Below, piece after piece: positions 1 through 8,221 of a stretch of DNA of 64,000 nucleotides. The notes under the pieces were generated by a model. That model was not told the origin of the DNA and made no database searches. It saw only the letters and a program-made list of their open reading frames with translations. This stretch comes from an uncultured Kordia sp. GTDB taxonomy: Bacteria; Bacteroidota; Bacteroidia; Flavobacteriales; Flavobacteriaceae. Position 1 is the stretch's first letter, and each line of letters begins with the position of its first letter. The translations under genes were made by a program, and so were the position numbers. The stretch is taken from NCBI RefSeq assembly GCF_947489565.1, contig NZ_CANLEA010000021.1, positions 1 through 64,000 on the forward strand, read 5' to 3'.

Positions 1-77
1 GCATTTTACATTTATAGTTTCTAAGTACTTCTCGATACTAATTTGTTTCACAAATTCACTCGAAGTGACGTTTGGTA
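1..77. repeat. Dispersed intergenic repeat, copy A
   Basis: A 77-base block reading CTTCTCGATA ... TCACTCGAAG, with an inner hairpin AATTTG/CAAATT. It is repeated without visible change at 152-228. Related blocks lie near 55.8-56.1 kb and 61.9 kb. The arms are partly complementary, so the block can fold. All copies are intergenic. Positions 1-266 hold no gene. Confidence 0.85.
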
Positions 78-151
78 GTATAGAAGCAGATTACTTCATC
101 GCAACTCCTCATAATGACGTATTGAAATATAACTTTTACATTTATAATTTA

Positions 152-228
152 GCATTTTACATTTATAGTTTCTAAGTACTTCTCGATACTAATTTGTTTC
201 ACAAATTCACTCGAAGTGACGTTTGGTA
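152..228. repeat. Dispersed intergenic repeat, copy B
   Basis: Repeat of 1-77 at an offset of 151 bases. The spacer (78-151) contains a second shared phrase, roughly AGAAGCAGATTACTTCATCG, which is also found beside the 55.8-56.1 kb copies. The repeat family is therefore composite, and it sits just downstream of the last 2TM gene. Confidence 0.85.
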
Positions 229-266
229 CATTTAGAATTTATAATTCAACATTTATAATTTCAAAA

Positions 267-602
267 TCATTCCCAGTTTCTTCTGTCGTCAGACATGTAT
301 TCTTGAATTTTTCGTTCTTCCCATTTTTTTCCTAATAAAAAATCGGGACCAAAAACGCCTGCTGCATGAAATGCAACTCCAATTCCCCAGAAAAATGCTG
401 TTGAAAAATGTCCAAATTTCCAAAATGTTTCGCCTTCGTCTAAATTCAACCAAATCATGGCTAATATAAAAACATTGACGATGATATATGAAGCAAAATG
501 TCCATAAAATCCTTTTAGTTTTTCAACCTTCTTGCGCGCACGCATGTATGCTTCTTCTTTGGTGTAATCTTTATTATATGTGTTTGATGATAATCTTTCC
601 AT
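267..602 (-). CDS. 2TM domain-containing protein
   Basis: A 111-residue protein of the 2TM family, small proteins found next to LytS-type kinases in Flavobacteriia; biochemical role unknown. The family signature is visible as A-R-K-K-V-E-K-L-K-G-F-Y, followed by two membrane segments (about residues 34-52 and 66-86), an H-A-A-G turn, and a C-terminal W-E-E-R-K-I-Q-E-Y-M. It is the last gene of a tight minus-strand series, 10 bases after its paralogue at 613-960, so it is probably co-transcribed with the kinase. Identity to the family is clear; function is not. Confidence 0.9.
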   Translation of the reverse strand: MERLSSNTYNKDYTKEEAYMRARKKVEKLKGFYGHFASYIIVNVFILAMIWLNLDEGETFWKFGHFSTAFFWGIGVAFHAAGVFGPDFLLGKKWEERKIQEYMSDDRRNWE

Positions 603-612
603 AACTCTTAAT

Positions 613-960
613 TTATAGATTTTCGGAACGAGTTTCCTCGTCCATATACTGTTTTATTTTTCGTTTTTCCCATTGTGCTCCAAAGATGTTAATGGAAGAA
701 AACACATTCATTCCATGTATCAAAAGTACAAAACCCCAAATGATCCAAAGTGTATATAAATCTCCATCTTTTAGTGAACTTTTTATCGTTGCTCCAGCTT
801 CCATATTATGAAAATGTTCTCGAAAAGAAATAAATAAGTTAACGAATATGTATATGGCTACATGCTTATAAAAACTGCGCAAAGACGCTACTTTTTTCTG
901 AGCTTCAATATATGCTTCACTTTTGTGTATATGCACTTTTTCATTTTCCATTAGTTCCAT
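613..960 (-). CDS. 2TM domain-containing protein
   Basis: A 115-residue paralogue of its two neighbours with the same plan: A-Q-K-K-V near residue 22, two hydrophobic segments (about 33-48 and 70-92), and a C-terminal W-E-K-R-K-I-K-Q-Y-M. It differs in its loop, where the usual F-H-A is replaced by I-H-G, so it is the most diverged of the set. Its start overlaps the end of the upstream 2TM gene by 10 bases, which suggests translational coupling in one operon. No catalytic residues are visible; a membrane accessory to the sensor kinase is an inference from context only. Confidence 0.9.
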   Translation of the reverse strand: MELMENEKVHIHKSEAYIEAQKKVASLRSFYKHVAIYIFVNLFISFREHFHNMEAGATIKSSLKDGDLYTLWIIWGFVLLIHGMNVFSSINIFGAQWEKRKIKQYMDEETRSENL

Positions 961-1298
961 CTTTTTTGCTTCTCTTCCTCCATGTATTCCTTAATTTTAC
1001 GCTCTTCCCAACTTCTTCCTAGTTTTCCATCTTTCACGAAAACATTGAATGCATGAAATGCCAATCCAATTCCCCAAGCTAACCACACAACAAAGGTTCC
1101 TACATCAAAAAATGCTTCATTAAAGGTTTCTCCGTTATCTAGGTTTCTTGATATTTTTTTGATGCTAATGAATAAGTTTATACAAAGATATACGAGCAAG
1201 TGGACATAAAAACCTCTAATGTTTTCTACTTTCTTTTGCGCACGCATGTATCTTTCTGTTTTTTCGCGCTTTTGATCGTCTGTATTCATTAGTTCCAA
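951..1298 (-). CDS. 2TM domain-containing protein
   Basis: A 115-residue 2TM protein. R-A-Q-K-K-V-E-N-I-R-G-F-Y opens the domain, two membrane segments follow (about residues 32-48 and 68-86), then F-H-A-F-N and a final S-W-E-E-R-K-I-K-E-Y-M. It overlaps the kinase gene upstream by 10 bases and the next 2TM gene by 10 bases. Overlaps on both sides indicate a single transcript. It closely resembles the 2TM module fused to the C-terminus of the kinase, so the array probably arose by tandem duplication. Confidence 0.9.
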   Translation of the reverse strand: MELMNTDDQKREKTERYMRAQKKVENIRGFYVHLLVYLCINLFISIKKISRNLDNGETFNEAFFDVGTFVVWLAWGIGLAFHAFNVFVKDGKLGRSWEERKIKEYMEEEKQKRWN

Positions 1299-2650
1299 TT
1301 TTTACGTTCTTCATGTTCCATAAATTCTCTAATCTTACGCTCTTCCCAATTTCTACCAAAACGTCCACCTTCTAAATACACGCTCATTGCATGAAATGCT
1401 AATCCGATTCCCCAACCAAATATTGGAAACCAAAACCAGTGGAATTGTGGACTGAATCTTAAATTGATGAATATTAAAAATGGAATTACTAAACAGTATG
1501 ATAATAAGTTATAATAAAATTCTTTTAATTTTTCTACGTGCTTTCTAGCTTGGATGTATTTATCATCTAAGTCTTGATCTTCTCTATGTATTGTTCTATT
1601 TTTCATGACTTCTCTTTGTTTTGTTAGCATCGGAATTGCTACTTGAAAATCCGATGTAGTTTTGTTAATGTATACTTGGCGTTCTGTGAGTAAATCGTAT
1701 CGTTGTCGGATATTATTTAAACCTACACCACTACTCTTTTTTACAATTTGTTTTTCTTGAAGATTGTTTTCAATGATTAAATTCCCACGATCTTCATGTA
1801 TTTTTATATGTAACGGTTTTGAAGGCGTTACCATATTGTGTTTTACGGCGTTTTCTAATAGTAATTGTAATGACAATGGCACTACTTTACTTTCTGGATT
1901 ACTTGCCGTTTCTGGAGCTTCAAAAATGATACTATCTTCAAATCGCATTTTTAGCAAACTCATATACGTTTTGGCAAATTTCAATTCTTCATCAACCGTG
2001 ACCAATTCTTTGTTTTTCTGTTCTAATACATACCGATATACTTTGGAAAGTCCGGATGTAAATTTCTGCGCTTGACGCGGATTTTCATCAATTAAAGAAC
2101 TGAGTACATTTAAACTGTTGAACAAAAAATGTGGATCGAGTTGATTTTTTAAGGCATCAAACTGTGCAGAGGCCGTTCCTGCAATGATTTTTTGTTCGGT
2201 AACTCTCTTTTTTTGTAATTCCTTGTAAAAGTATATTGCGTGAAAGAAAACAGCGAAAATAATGGTGATGAGTAAAGCTCTAAAATAAAAACTGGGACTT
2301 TCCTTTTGTAGAAACTCTCCATAAGAAAGTCCTTCAATATATACACGTTGCGTAATTCTAACTAAAAATACGGTAACTATTGTAATAACAACTGAACCAA
2401 CAATTCCTATAAACAATCGATATTGTTTCATCGTTTTTGTCCATTGTACTTTGGTGTTCAAATGATCAAAAAAGTACGAGTTTGCTAAACTGATTGGAAT
2501 GGAATACAAGCAATAGTATCCAAAAACTATGAGCGTTTGTTTATTAAATACGATCGTGCCTCCACCTACATACTTAAATAACAGGTCTACTCCCATTAAT
2601 ACGATTGCAATTATAATTCCTACAAATACAACTCTTGTAAACTCTTTCAT
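1289..2650 (-). CDS. LytS-type sensor histidine kinase fused to 2TM domain
   Basis: A 453-residue membrane kinase. Four hydrophobic segments (about residues 7-25, 41-60, 79-98 and 122-142) precede a His_kinase domain whose phosphoacceptor is His174 in L-D-P-H-F-L-F-N-S-L. The ATP-binding part shows the N box (L-L-L-E-N-A-V-K-H-N) and the G box (S-S-G-V-G-L-N-N-I-R). From about residue 350 a complete 2TM domain is fused, ending N-W-E-E-R-K-I-R-E-F-M. Kinases of this class normally phosphorylate LytTR response regulators; none is encoded in this window. A possible internal -7 box (TATATTTG) lies at 2677-2684, so it may be transcribed apart from the upstream TPR gene. Confidence 0.93.
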   Translation of the reverse strand: MKEFTRVVFVGIIIAIVLMGVDLLFKYVGGGTIVFNKQTLIVFGYYCLYSIPISLANSYFFDHLNTKVQWTKTMKQYRLFIGIVGSVVITIVTVFLVRITQRVYIEGLSYGEFLQKESPSFYFRALLITIIFAVFFHAIYFYKELQKKRVTEQKIIAGTASAQFDALKNQLDPHFLFNSLNVLSSLIDENPRQAQKFTSGLSKVYRYVLEQKNKELVTVDEELKFAKTYMSLLKMRFEDSIIFEAPETASNPESKVVPLSLQLLLENAVKHNMVTPSKPLHIKIHEDRGNLIIENNLQEKQIVKKSSGVGLNNIRQRYDLLTERQVYINKTTSDFQVAIPMLTKQREVMKNRTIHREDQDLDDKYIQARKHVEKLKEFYYNLLSYCLVIPFLIFINLRFSPQFHWFWFPIFGWGIGLAFHAMSVYLEGGRFGRNWEERKIREFMEHEERKNWN

Positions 2651-2676
2651 TATTTGCTTTTTTAGTTGGCTTCTAT

Positions 2677-2684
2677 CAAATATA
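2677..2684 (-). promoter_or_regulatory. Possible -7 box for the kinase operon
   Basis: The minus strand reads TATATTTG, an exact match to the Bacteroidota -7 consensus TAnnTTTG, 27 bases before the kinase ATG in the 57-base gap after the TPR gene. No TTG is present at the usual -33 distance, so this is only a candidate. Confidence 0.35.
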
Positions 2685-2707
2685 CTAAGGATTTTTAAAC
2701 GATCTCG

Positions 2708-3334
2708 TTACTTTTTACAATCTTCTACTAATTGTGTAGCTCGTTCTTTTCCCCAACTTGGACTATAATCATCTTTCTTTTTTTCTGCTTCAAAGAGTGT
2801 TTTTGCTCTTTCCAATTCTTTGCAATATGGCGCCGTGTCTTTTCCAAAATAGCGTGCACTTCCCATATCCCATTCTGTTTTGCTTAGTACAACTCTTGGA
2901 TTGTTTTTGTCAATTGCATATGCTTTCGCGTAGATTTCACTCACTTTTGGTGCATACTGCATTCCATACGTTGCGCCGTCATAAGCTACCCAAACTGTAT
3001 ATAACATGGCTTGTAAAATCATGATTTCTGGATTATTTGGCGAAATACTTGTTGCATGATCAATTTGTTTTTGTGCCTTTTCTAGTTGTTGTGCTAATTT
3101 ACTTTTGTCTTTAATTGCAAATCCATTAATAACGTTGATTTGCGCTGCATAATACGATGGCAACCATTCGTTTGGAGTTGCTTCAGCAATGCGCTCAAAT
3201 AAATTAGCAGCTTCTACACTTTTTTGTTCTTTCCATAACGAAAAGGCTTTTTCCATTCCTTTTTCATACTTTGTTTGTGCTGTGGCAATGCTTCCGAAGA
3301 AAACTAAACTTAAAATTAATACGACTTTTTTCAT
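2708..3334 (-). CDS. Secreted TPR-like protein next to sensor kinase
   Basis: 208 residues. An N-terminal signal peptide (M-K-K-V-V-L-I-L-S-L-V-F-F, cleavage after A-T-A-Q) is followed by alpha-helical repeats typical of tetratricopeptide proteins: A-F-S-L-W-K-E-Q-K-S-V-E-A-A and a second set near residues 95-125. It is probably periplasmic or surface-exposed. It lies 57 bases upstream of the LytS-type kinase on the same strand, and its promoter carries the direct-repeat element at 3468-3538 shared with the TonB receptor and DUF2141 genes. It may be an output or sensor of that system (inference). No enzyme motif is visible. Confidence 0.88.
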   Translation of the reverse strand: MKKVVLILSLVFFGSIATAQTKYEKGMEKAFSLWKEQKSVEAANLFERIAEATPNEWLPSYYAAQINVINGFAIKDKSKLAQQLEKAQKQIDHATSISPNNPEIMILQAMLYTVWVAYDGATYGMQYAPKVSEIYAKAYAIDKNNPRVVLSKTEWDMGSARYFGKDTAPYCKELERAKTLFEAEKKKDDYSPSWGKERATQLVEDCKK

Positions 3335-3467
3335 TGTGTTTGCTTTTTGATGATTTTACTTTGTTTGCTTGAATTCCTGTTTTCAAATGATTGAAAAAAG
3401 ATATTCGATGATGATGAATGCGATACTGATCATTTTTTGATTGATTTGATTGTTTTGATTGATGGTT
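3335..3467 (-). other. Leader of the TPR gene, low complexity
   Basis: About 130 bases between the predicted -7 box and the TPR start codon. It is rich in TGATT/TTGAT tetra- and pentanucleotides and has no coding potential; the 68-aa ORF in the track here is composed of K/N/S/H codons and is spurious. Similar ATCAATCA-rich leaders precede the TonB receptor and DUF2141 genes. Confidence 0.5.
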
Positions 3468-3538
3468 CAAATATCCAATAAACTATAGGTCTGAAAAAAA
3501 AGAAACTACCGAATTGTAATTTTTTAAGGATGAATTGT
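3468..3538 (-). promoter_or_regulatory. Shared direct-repeat promoter (site 1 of 3), LytTR-like
   Basis: On the minus strand ACAATTCATCC starts at 3538 and ACAATTCGGTAG starts at 3517, exactly 21 bases later. A degenerate -7 box GATATTTG starts at 3475, 42 bases after the second repeat. Identical spacings and similar flanks (a T-rich run after the second repeat, CCATCA after the box) occur at 19537-19607 and 39272-39342. Two direct repeats two helical turns apart are the known arrangement of LytTR-family sites; assignment to that family is inferred. Confidence 0.75.
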
Positions 3539-3837
3539 CATTATGTAGATTTTTAGACTTCTTAGACCGCTTCGCTTTTAGATTTTTTGGTGGTTTATGC
3601 TTGACTTTTGTTACTTGGTTGGTTGATTTGTTTATTCGTTTACGCTACGTTTATTGAAGTCTTTGTCATTGAAAATATACTGTCAATCTAGGATTTCGGT
3701 GTTTAATAAATAAACTTCAAATACCCAAAACCTAAAAGCAAAGCGTCCCAAAACCTATTCAAAATCTCCCTATGTATAGGTATTTCCTAACATTGTGAAT
3801 TGGTTATTTTTAAACTACTTAACCGAAACATTTTTTT
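3539..3837. other. Divergent intergenic stretch
   Basis: About 300 bases between the element of the TPR gene and the start of the next plus-strand gene. It contains an imperfect inverted phrase (GACCGCTTCGCTTTTAG and CTAAAAGCAAAGCGTCCC) that could form a large hairpin over about 3560-3750. Nothing codes here. A promoter for the gene at 3838 was not recognised. Confidence 0.4.
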
Positions 3838-4299
3838 ATGCAATTTTCAGCAACCTTAGAATACTTTATACTTATTGTTGTATATGCTTTACTTAGTTAT
3901 GATTTTTTAGCTACAATTGGTTTTAAAAAACCGTTAGGGAAAGAAAAGAAAAGTGTACAGAGGTTTCAACAGGTTTTATTAATACTGATTTTACTTTGTA
4001 TGATTTTATATTATAGATCAGCAACAATCACAACAGTTCAATTGTCTATTGTTCCATGGATTTGGGGATTTTTAGCAGGTCATATTTTTATTAAAACTAA
4101 AAAACGTTGGCTGAACGAATTGTTAGGTTTGGGTATTTTATTGGCTATTACAATTGTGTTGTTTTTTAAACAAACAGAAATCATTCAGTCATTTACAACC
4201 ACTGACATAGCGACAATTACCTCTACGATATATCTTTTGTATATAAATCTCGGATTTCTTTTAGGCATATTTCTCTGGCCTTCTACTTCAGACACATAA
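3838..4299 (+). CDS. Polytopic membrane protein, unrecognised
   Basis: 153 residues with about five hydrophobic stretches (roughly 8-26, 44-60, 67-86, 98-114, 126-147) and a short basic loop (K-K-P-L-G-K-E-K-K). I do not recognise the family. The start ATG is the first in frame and is followed directly by hydrophobic sequence. Its stop is only 19 bases from the stop of the convergent gene at 4319-4693, with no hairpin between them. A short integral membrane protein of unknown role is all that can be said. Confidence 0.75.
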   Translation: MQFSATLEYFILIVVYALLSYDFLATIGFKKPLGKEKKSVQRFQQVLLILILLCMILYYRSATITTVQLSIVPWIWGFLAGHIFIKTKKRWLNELLGLGILLAITIVLFFKQTEIIQSFTTTDIATITSTIYLLYINLGFLLGIFLWPSTSDT

Positions 4300-4318
4300 G
4301 AAGCATTTTACATCTGTA

Positions 4319-4693
4319 TTAAGTAGTTGATACAACTTTTTTGAGTTGCTCTTTATATATTATGATACAGATGATACTGAAAAGGAAATTAATTCCCCAT
4401 GGTAGCATACAATACGGAAATTCTATCACAATCATTGGACACGTCAATATGGAAGGAAACAAAAAAGCAGCTATTTTTTCCCATTCTTTGTTATAATCTG
4501 GAATTGTAAAATAAATGGCATAAATAAGCAAACTCCCTACAGCCCAAGCAGCTACCAATATGTATATCATTTGTATTTCACCCGTTCTGTCTCCCACAGT
4601 AATTTTGGCAAGTATCCACGGAAGCACTACATTGAGCAATAACGCTACCAAATAAAAATTTCGAACCAAATGTTGGGCAAGCTTTTTTTGCAT
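4319..4693 (-). CDS. Small membrane protein, unrecognised
   Basis: 124 residues, almost entirely four membrane segments (about 13-31, 42-62, 76-92, 94-112), with a basic N-terminus (M-Q-K-K-L-A-Q-H-L-V-R) and a basic C-terminus. Family not recognised. It converges with the preceding membrane gene, and the unrelated TTG-started gene lies upstream on the other strand. Codon use looks like that of its neighbours, and the ORF is open over its full hydrophobic length, so it is likely real. Confidence 0.7.
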   Translation of the reverse strand: MQKKLAQHLVRNFYLVALLLNVVLPWILAKITVGDRTGEIQMIYILVAAWAVGSLLIYAIYFTIPDYNKEWEKIAAFLFPSILTCPMIVIEFPYCMLPWGINFLFSIICIIIYKEQLKKVVSTT

Positions 4694-4779
4694 GATGAGT
4701 TCTATTTTTTACTTAAAGATAGTTTATTTTTAAAAAGTTTTACTTTTAAACTTAACTTGTATAAAAAATATAAAAGCTT

Positions 4780-5238
4780 TTGAAAAACTTGACATTTACC
4801 GGTATTATAAAACTCCCTATTCAGGTAAAAGTAATTACAATATATAATTGCTTTCAAACATTGGTTATTTTATACATACTTATGCAAGTCTTTCCCATCG
4901 GTTGGTGGTTAGGAACGATAGCCGTATTGTTGATGATTACTAATTATCATTTGCTATTAGGTAAAAGAATTGCATGGAAAATCATGTGTGTTTGGTATAT
5001 CCTTCTCACATTTTCAATTCAGCTGGTCTTCGATTCTTTTAGTTTTTCGTTTGACTTCGGATATGGGCTTGACATGTCAATAAGTCTTGGAATTAATTTA
5101 GGAGCTCAAAAACTAAGTATTGATGTATTATCATTAATTATGTTGATTATTCATTTTTCCTCAAGAAAATACTTTAGAAAGAAAACAGTTATTGACGAAA
5201 TTGATGAGATTTCAGGAAAAGATATAAATATAAATTAA
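4780..5238 (+). CDS. Membrane protein with likely TTG start
   Basis: 152 residues, with membrane segments near 22-40, 44-60, 65-85 and 100-125, then a charged C-terminal tail (S-S-R-K-Y-F-R-K-K). The only plausible start is TTG (reading M-K-N-L-T-F-T-G); no in-frame ATG lies upstream near the open region. The family is not recognised. It sits between two other small membrane genes and 75 bases before the TonB-C-like gene on the same strand, possibly co-transcribed with it. Confidence 0.65.
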   Translation: MKNLTFTGIIKLPIQVKVITIYNCFQTLVILYILMQVFPIGWWLGTIAVLLMITNYHLLLGKRIAWKIMCVWYILLTFSIQLVFDSFSFSFDFGYGLDMSISLGINLGAQKLSIDVLSLIMLIIHFSSRKYFRKKTVIDEIDEISGKDININ

Positions 5239-5312
5239 TACACATACGTTCTTTCCTTTTAAGCTGTTTACATTATTTTTGTAAATACATTAACATACTA
5301 TAAATCATACTT

Positions 5313-6290
5313 ATGATTAAACATACAATCCGCTTATTTTTTATGATAAGCCTCTTTCCTCTCCTTCTTTTGGGGCAAAAAACAAAAAATACTGATAGCA
5401 AAAAAAATACAAAAGCTGTAATAACGCCAATGGTTCAAAAAGACAAAGAACTTTATCACTATTCCAAAGTAACAACACTTCCTTTTGAAAATAATTGTGC
5501 TCCCGAATTAAATGAAAAAGAACGTATGGCATGCGCAGAAAGTCATGTACGTACAATGATCTTTGAAAACTTAAATATGTTTAATGATTTTAGTGGAAAT
5601 GTATATGTTTATTTTACAGTTACTAAAGAAGGTAAAATCACAGATATTGCCACAGCTAACTATCCTAAGACTTACGATTATTCCGATGATTTTAGGGATG
5701 CCATCATGAAATTAAAAGTAAAACCTGGAATGGTTGATGGAAAGGCTGTACATACCCGTATGTGGACGCCTTTTACTTTTCCTACATCTTCTAAAGAATT
5801 ATTATCAGAATCTTTTGCAAAGATGAAAGACGATAAAGATGCTAGCTATGAAAAATATGAATTATTACTTTTTGATGCTACACAATACATTTTTGCGCTT
5901 CCTGTATTTGAAAAAGGTAGAGAGTGTAATGCCGCTTTTAATATTGTTCGTTTTTGGATGAATAAAGAAACTGAAACCGCAATTCCTCTTGGTGGTAAGT
6001 TTTATGAGAGCTTAACTTCTAATCAAAAATTCTTATATGTTGCTGCAGTACTAAAATATCAATTGGAACAGAAACACTATGAAGGACGCTTAGTTTCTTG
6101 TAATCCAAAAAGAGAAGGTTTAAGTAAAGAGGAACTTCGAAAAGAAATCAAAGAAGTTCAATTAGAAGCAGCAAAAATAATGCTCACGTATATGTCTGAT
6201 GAAAAAAATAATGTTCCAATGAAGTCCAAAACTAAAAAGTTTTATAGAGCAATGAAGAAAGGAAAACTCAAAGAAAAGCTTTTTGATTAA
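5313..6290 (+). CDS. Secreted protein with TonB-C-like domain
   Basis: 325 residues. A signal peptide (L-F-F-M-I-S-L-F-P-L-L-L-L-G-Q) precedes a domain at about residues 90-155 with G-N-V-Y-V-Y-F-T-V-T-K-E-G-K-I and F-R-D-A-I-M-K-L-K-V-K-P-G, the pattern of the C-terminal domain of TonB energy transducers. The remaining part is an alpha-helical region of unknown role. There is no N-terminal membrane anchor with a proline-rich linker, so it is probably not a working TonB but one of the secreted TonB-C proteins common in Bacteroidota. A terminator follows at 6312. Confidence 0.8.
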   Translation: MIKHTIRLFFMISLFPLLLLGQKTKNTDSKKNTKAVITPMVQKDKELYHYSKVTTLPFENNCAPELNEKERMACAESHVRTMIFENLNMFNDFSGNVYVYFTVTKEGKITDIATANYPKTYDYSDDFRDAIMKLKVKPGMVDGKAVHTRMWTPFTFPTSSKELLSESFAKMKDDKDASYEKYELLLFDATQYIFALPVFEKGRECNAAFNIVRFWMNKETETAIPLGGKFYESLTSNQKFLYVAAVLKYQLEQKHYEGRLVSCNPKREGLSKEELRKEIKEVQLEAAKIMLTYMSDEKNNVPMKSKTKKFYRAMKKGKLKEKLFD

Positions 6291-6311
6291 TCTTTTACAT
6301 TATAAAATACA

Positions 6312-6344
6312 AACGCCACAACTTTTACATTGTGGCGTTTTTTG
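6312..6344. terminator. Bidirectional intrinsic terminator
   Basis: Stem AACGCCACAA / TTGTGGCGTT with a 7-base loop and a T run (TTTTTTG) on the plus strand. It lies between the converging TonB-C-like and phosphatidylserine decarboxylase genes and can serve the plus-strand gene at least. Confidence 0.85.
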
Positions 6345-6366
6345 TTACTATGTATAATCTGATAAA

Positions 6367-7674
6367 TTATTGTACATAAATAGCAGTCTGTCCATATTGA
6401 AAATGAATTGGAACATGCCCTGGATCTGCTTTAAACATATATAAATCTTTTACTGGTTTTTCGAATACCATGATGATATCAGAACCACCGAATCTGAACT
6501 TACCAAATTCGCGTCCTTTTACGACTGAATCGCCGACTCCAATCAATTTTTCTGCTGGCACACCTGCTGGCGGATTGTCTTTTGTATACATCATCACACC
6601 TGAAACTTGTGCCATTCCGATAGGAAGAATCGCTACTTTTCCAACATCTTCGCCTCCATCAACAATGACTAATCCACGTGCTTGATTGAATTCGTATCCA
6701 TCTTCAGAACCATCTGGCGCATCCCATTGTCCTTCTACCATATCAACATTTAAAAATACTTTTCCGTTAATATCTTTAATTTCCAATACTTCTCCACTTA
6801 CTGGCGTATGGAAACGGTGATAATCGTAAGGTCCTAAGAAATAGTGTACAAAGGTTCCTCCGTAAAAATCACTTGCATATTCGCTTCCATCCAACAACTC
6901 GTCAATAGTTCCGATGGCATGCGTGTTTTTTAAACGATCTTGTGTAGGCACTCCATCTTTTCCTAATACATTTCCTTGTGCATCAATTATATAATCTTGC
7001 TTAAAGGTACAATCTGCTGGCGCTACTACAGTTGTATTATCGTCTGGCGCTGCAATTGGTCGCAATGGAGAAATTCCTGTGACTGCATCAGCTCCGTTAA
7101 ATTCTCTGTAAAAGAATTCGTTAAACGTAGTCCAACTTTCAGAATTATCTCCATATAAAGGATAATTATACATTGGATTGTGTCTAAACGAATAATAACT
7201 TTCTTTGGTTAATGAATCGGTTGTATCTAAAAAGCTTCCCCAAGCTTTGGCAAAATCTACCAACCAATCTGCAAACTCTGGATAGCTTTGTAATGAAAGT
7301 CCTGATTGTTCTACTTTTTGATCTACCAACCAATAGAATTGACATAATAAATCGTATACTTTTTGGTTGTAACCGTTAGAAGAATCGGTACTTTTCCATG
7401 CATTCGGGTAATTTGGATCATCACTTTCGTCTGGTACCAAACATACATACATGTCTAAATAATCATAATAATCTTGAATAGTTGTTGGCCATGCATTTCC
7501 ATTAAACTCATCATTATACGCATTGTATAAATCTGAATTTAAGCTTTCTTTCGCAGAAATATTTGCGGCTTGTAATGATACTAATAAGGCAGACTCTATT
7601 TCTGGCTTCGCTTTTAATAATGCTTGTAACTCTACCACAACTGGGCTATGCTTCAAATGTATTGGGTTTTTCAT
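6367..7674 (-). CDS. Phosphatidylserine decarboxylase family protein
   Basis: PSD removes CO2 from phosphatidylserine to give phosphatidylethanolamine, using a pyruvoyl group made by self-cleavage. The signature Y-D-Y-H-R-F-H-T-P-V (near residue 285) and the C-terminal F-G-G-S-D-I-I-M-V-F-E match the family, with G-S replacing the classical L-G-S-T processing site. At about 435 residues it is longer than typical bacterial PSD (about 220-320) because of an N-terminal extension, as in the longer PSD-like branch with a separate N-terminal helical domain. The ATG at 7674 is preferred over the track start ten codons upstream. Whether it is a housekeeping or specialised enzyme is unknown. Confidence 0.88.
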   Translation of the reverse strand: MKNPIHLKHSPVVVELQALLKAKPEIESALLVSLQAANISAKESLNSDLYNAYNDEFNGNAWPTTIQDYYDYLDMYVCLVPDESDDPNYPNAWKSTDSSNGYNQKVYDLLCQFYWLVDQKVEQSGLSLQSYPEFADWLVDFAKAWGSFLDTTDSLTKESYYSFRHNPMYNYPLYGDNSESWTTFNEFFYREFNGADAVTGISPLRPIAAPDDNTTVVAPADCTFKQDYIIDAQGNVLGKDGVPTQDRLKNTHAIGTIDELLDGSEYASDFYGGTFVHYFLGPYDYHRFHTPVSGEVLEIKDINGKVFLNVDMVEGQWDAPDGSEDGYEFNQARGLVIVDGGEDVGKVAILPIGMAQVSGVMMYTKDNPPAGVPAEKLIGVGDSVVKGREFGKFRFGGSDIIMVFEKPVKDLYMFKADPGHVPIHFQYGQTAIYVQ

Positions 7675-7800
7675 TGTAATATGGTTTAGTTTTATATATC
7701 TCAAATATAGAAGCTAAATACTTCTGATATAAGCGTAATACTATCCTAATTTAAAAAGCACGTAGATTTGCGTACTTTTATAACTACATATTGATTTTAC

Positions 7801-7808
7801 TATATTTG
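7801..7808 (+). promoter_or_regulatory. -7 promoter box
   Basis: TATATTTG, an exact match to TAnnTTTG, 18 bases before the ATG at 7827. It lies inside the longer ORF start proposed by the track (7791), which supports the later start codon. No clear TTG is present at the -33 distance. Confidence 0.5.
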
Positions 7809-7826
7809 ATTCTTAAGAACAATACA

Positions 7827-8198
7827 ATGGATTATTTAGATCAAGAAAAGTTTGGAAAAGTATTCTGCTTTTTTGATTGTCATGGCGAATTTTTAGATCC
7901 ACAATCATTTAAAGCATGTATAAAACTTCGAAATACTGTAGATGATTTAATGGCACAAGGCTTAACTAAGTACGAAGCTATTATGGAAGTTTGTAAACAG
8001 GTACATATTTCTTTTGAAATACTTTTAAAACAGAACCATGTTATTACCATTACTACATTTATGAATAACAAAGAATGGAGTCACAATACCTTTCAAGGAA
8101 ATAGATTTGATGCCACAAAGTTTATAGCAAGTGAATTATATAAGATGCTGTATATTAAGTTTGAAAATATAGTTTTCATTGAAGAAGTCTCTGAATAA
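7827..8198 (+). CDS. Hypothetical cytosolic protein
   Basis: About 123 residues starting M-D-Y-L-D-Q-E-K-F. It is mixed alpha/beta with several Cys (F-F-D-C-H-G, K-A-C-I-K, M-E-V-C-K-Q) and no signal peptide or membrane segment. I do not recognise the family. The start is set by the -7 box just upstream, which makes the track start (a TTG at 7791) unlikely. It ends 23 bases before the GNAT gene on the same strand and could share its transcript. Confidence 0.7.
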   Translation: MDYLDQEKFGKVFCFFDCHGEFLDPQSFKACIKLRNTVDDLMAQGLTKYEAIMEVCKQVHISFEILLKQNHVITITTFMNNKEWSHNTFQGNRFDATKFIASELYKMLYIKFENIVFIEEVSE

Positions 8199-8221
8199 GA
8201 TATTAATCCTCTGTATTTAAA

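Noticed and set aside
3264-3470. 68-residue minus-strand ORF before the TPR gene
   Set aside because: Low complexity S/N/K/H sequence from TGATT repeats; overlaps the signal-peptide end of a real gene.
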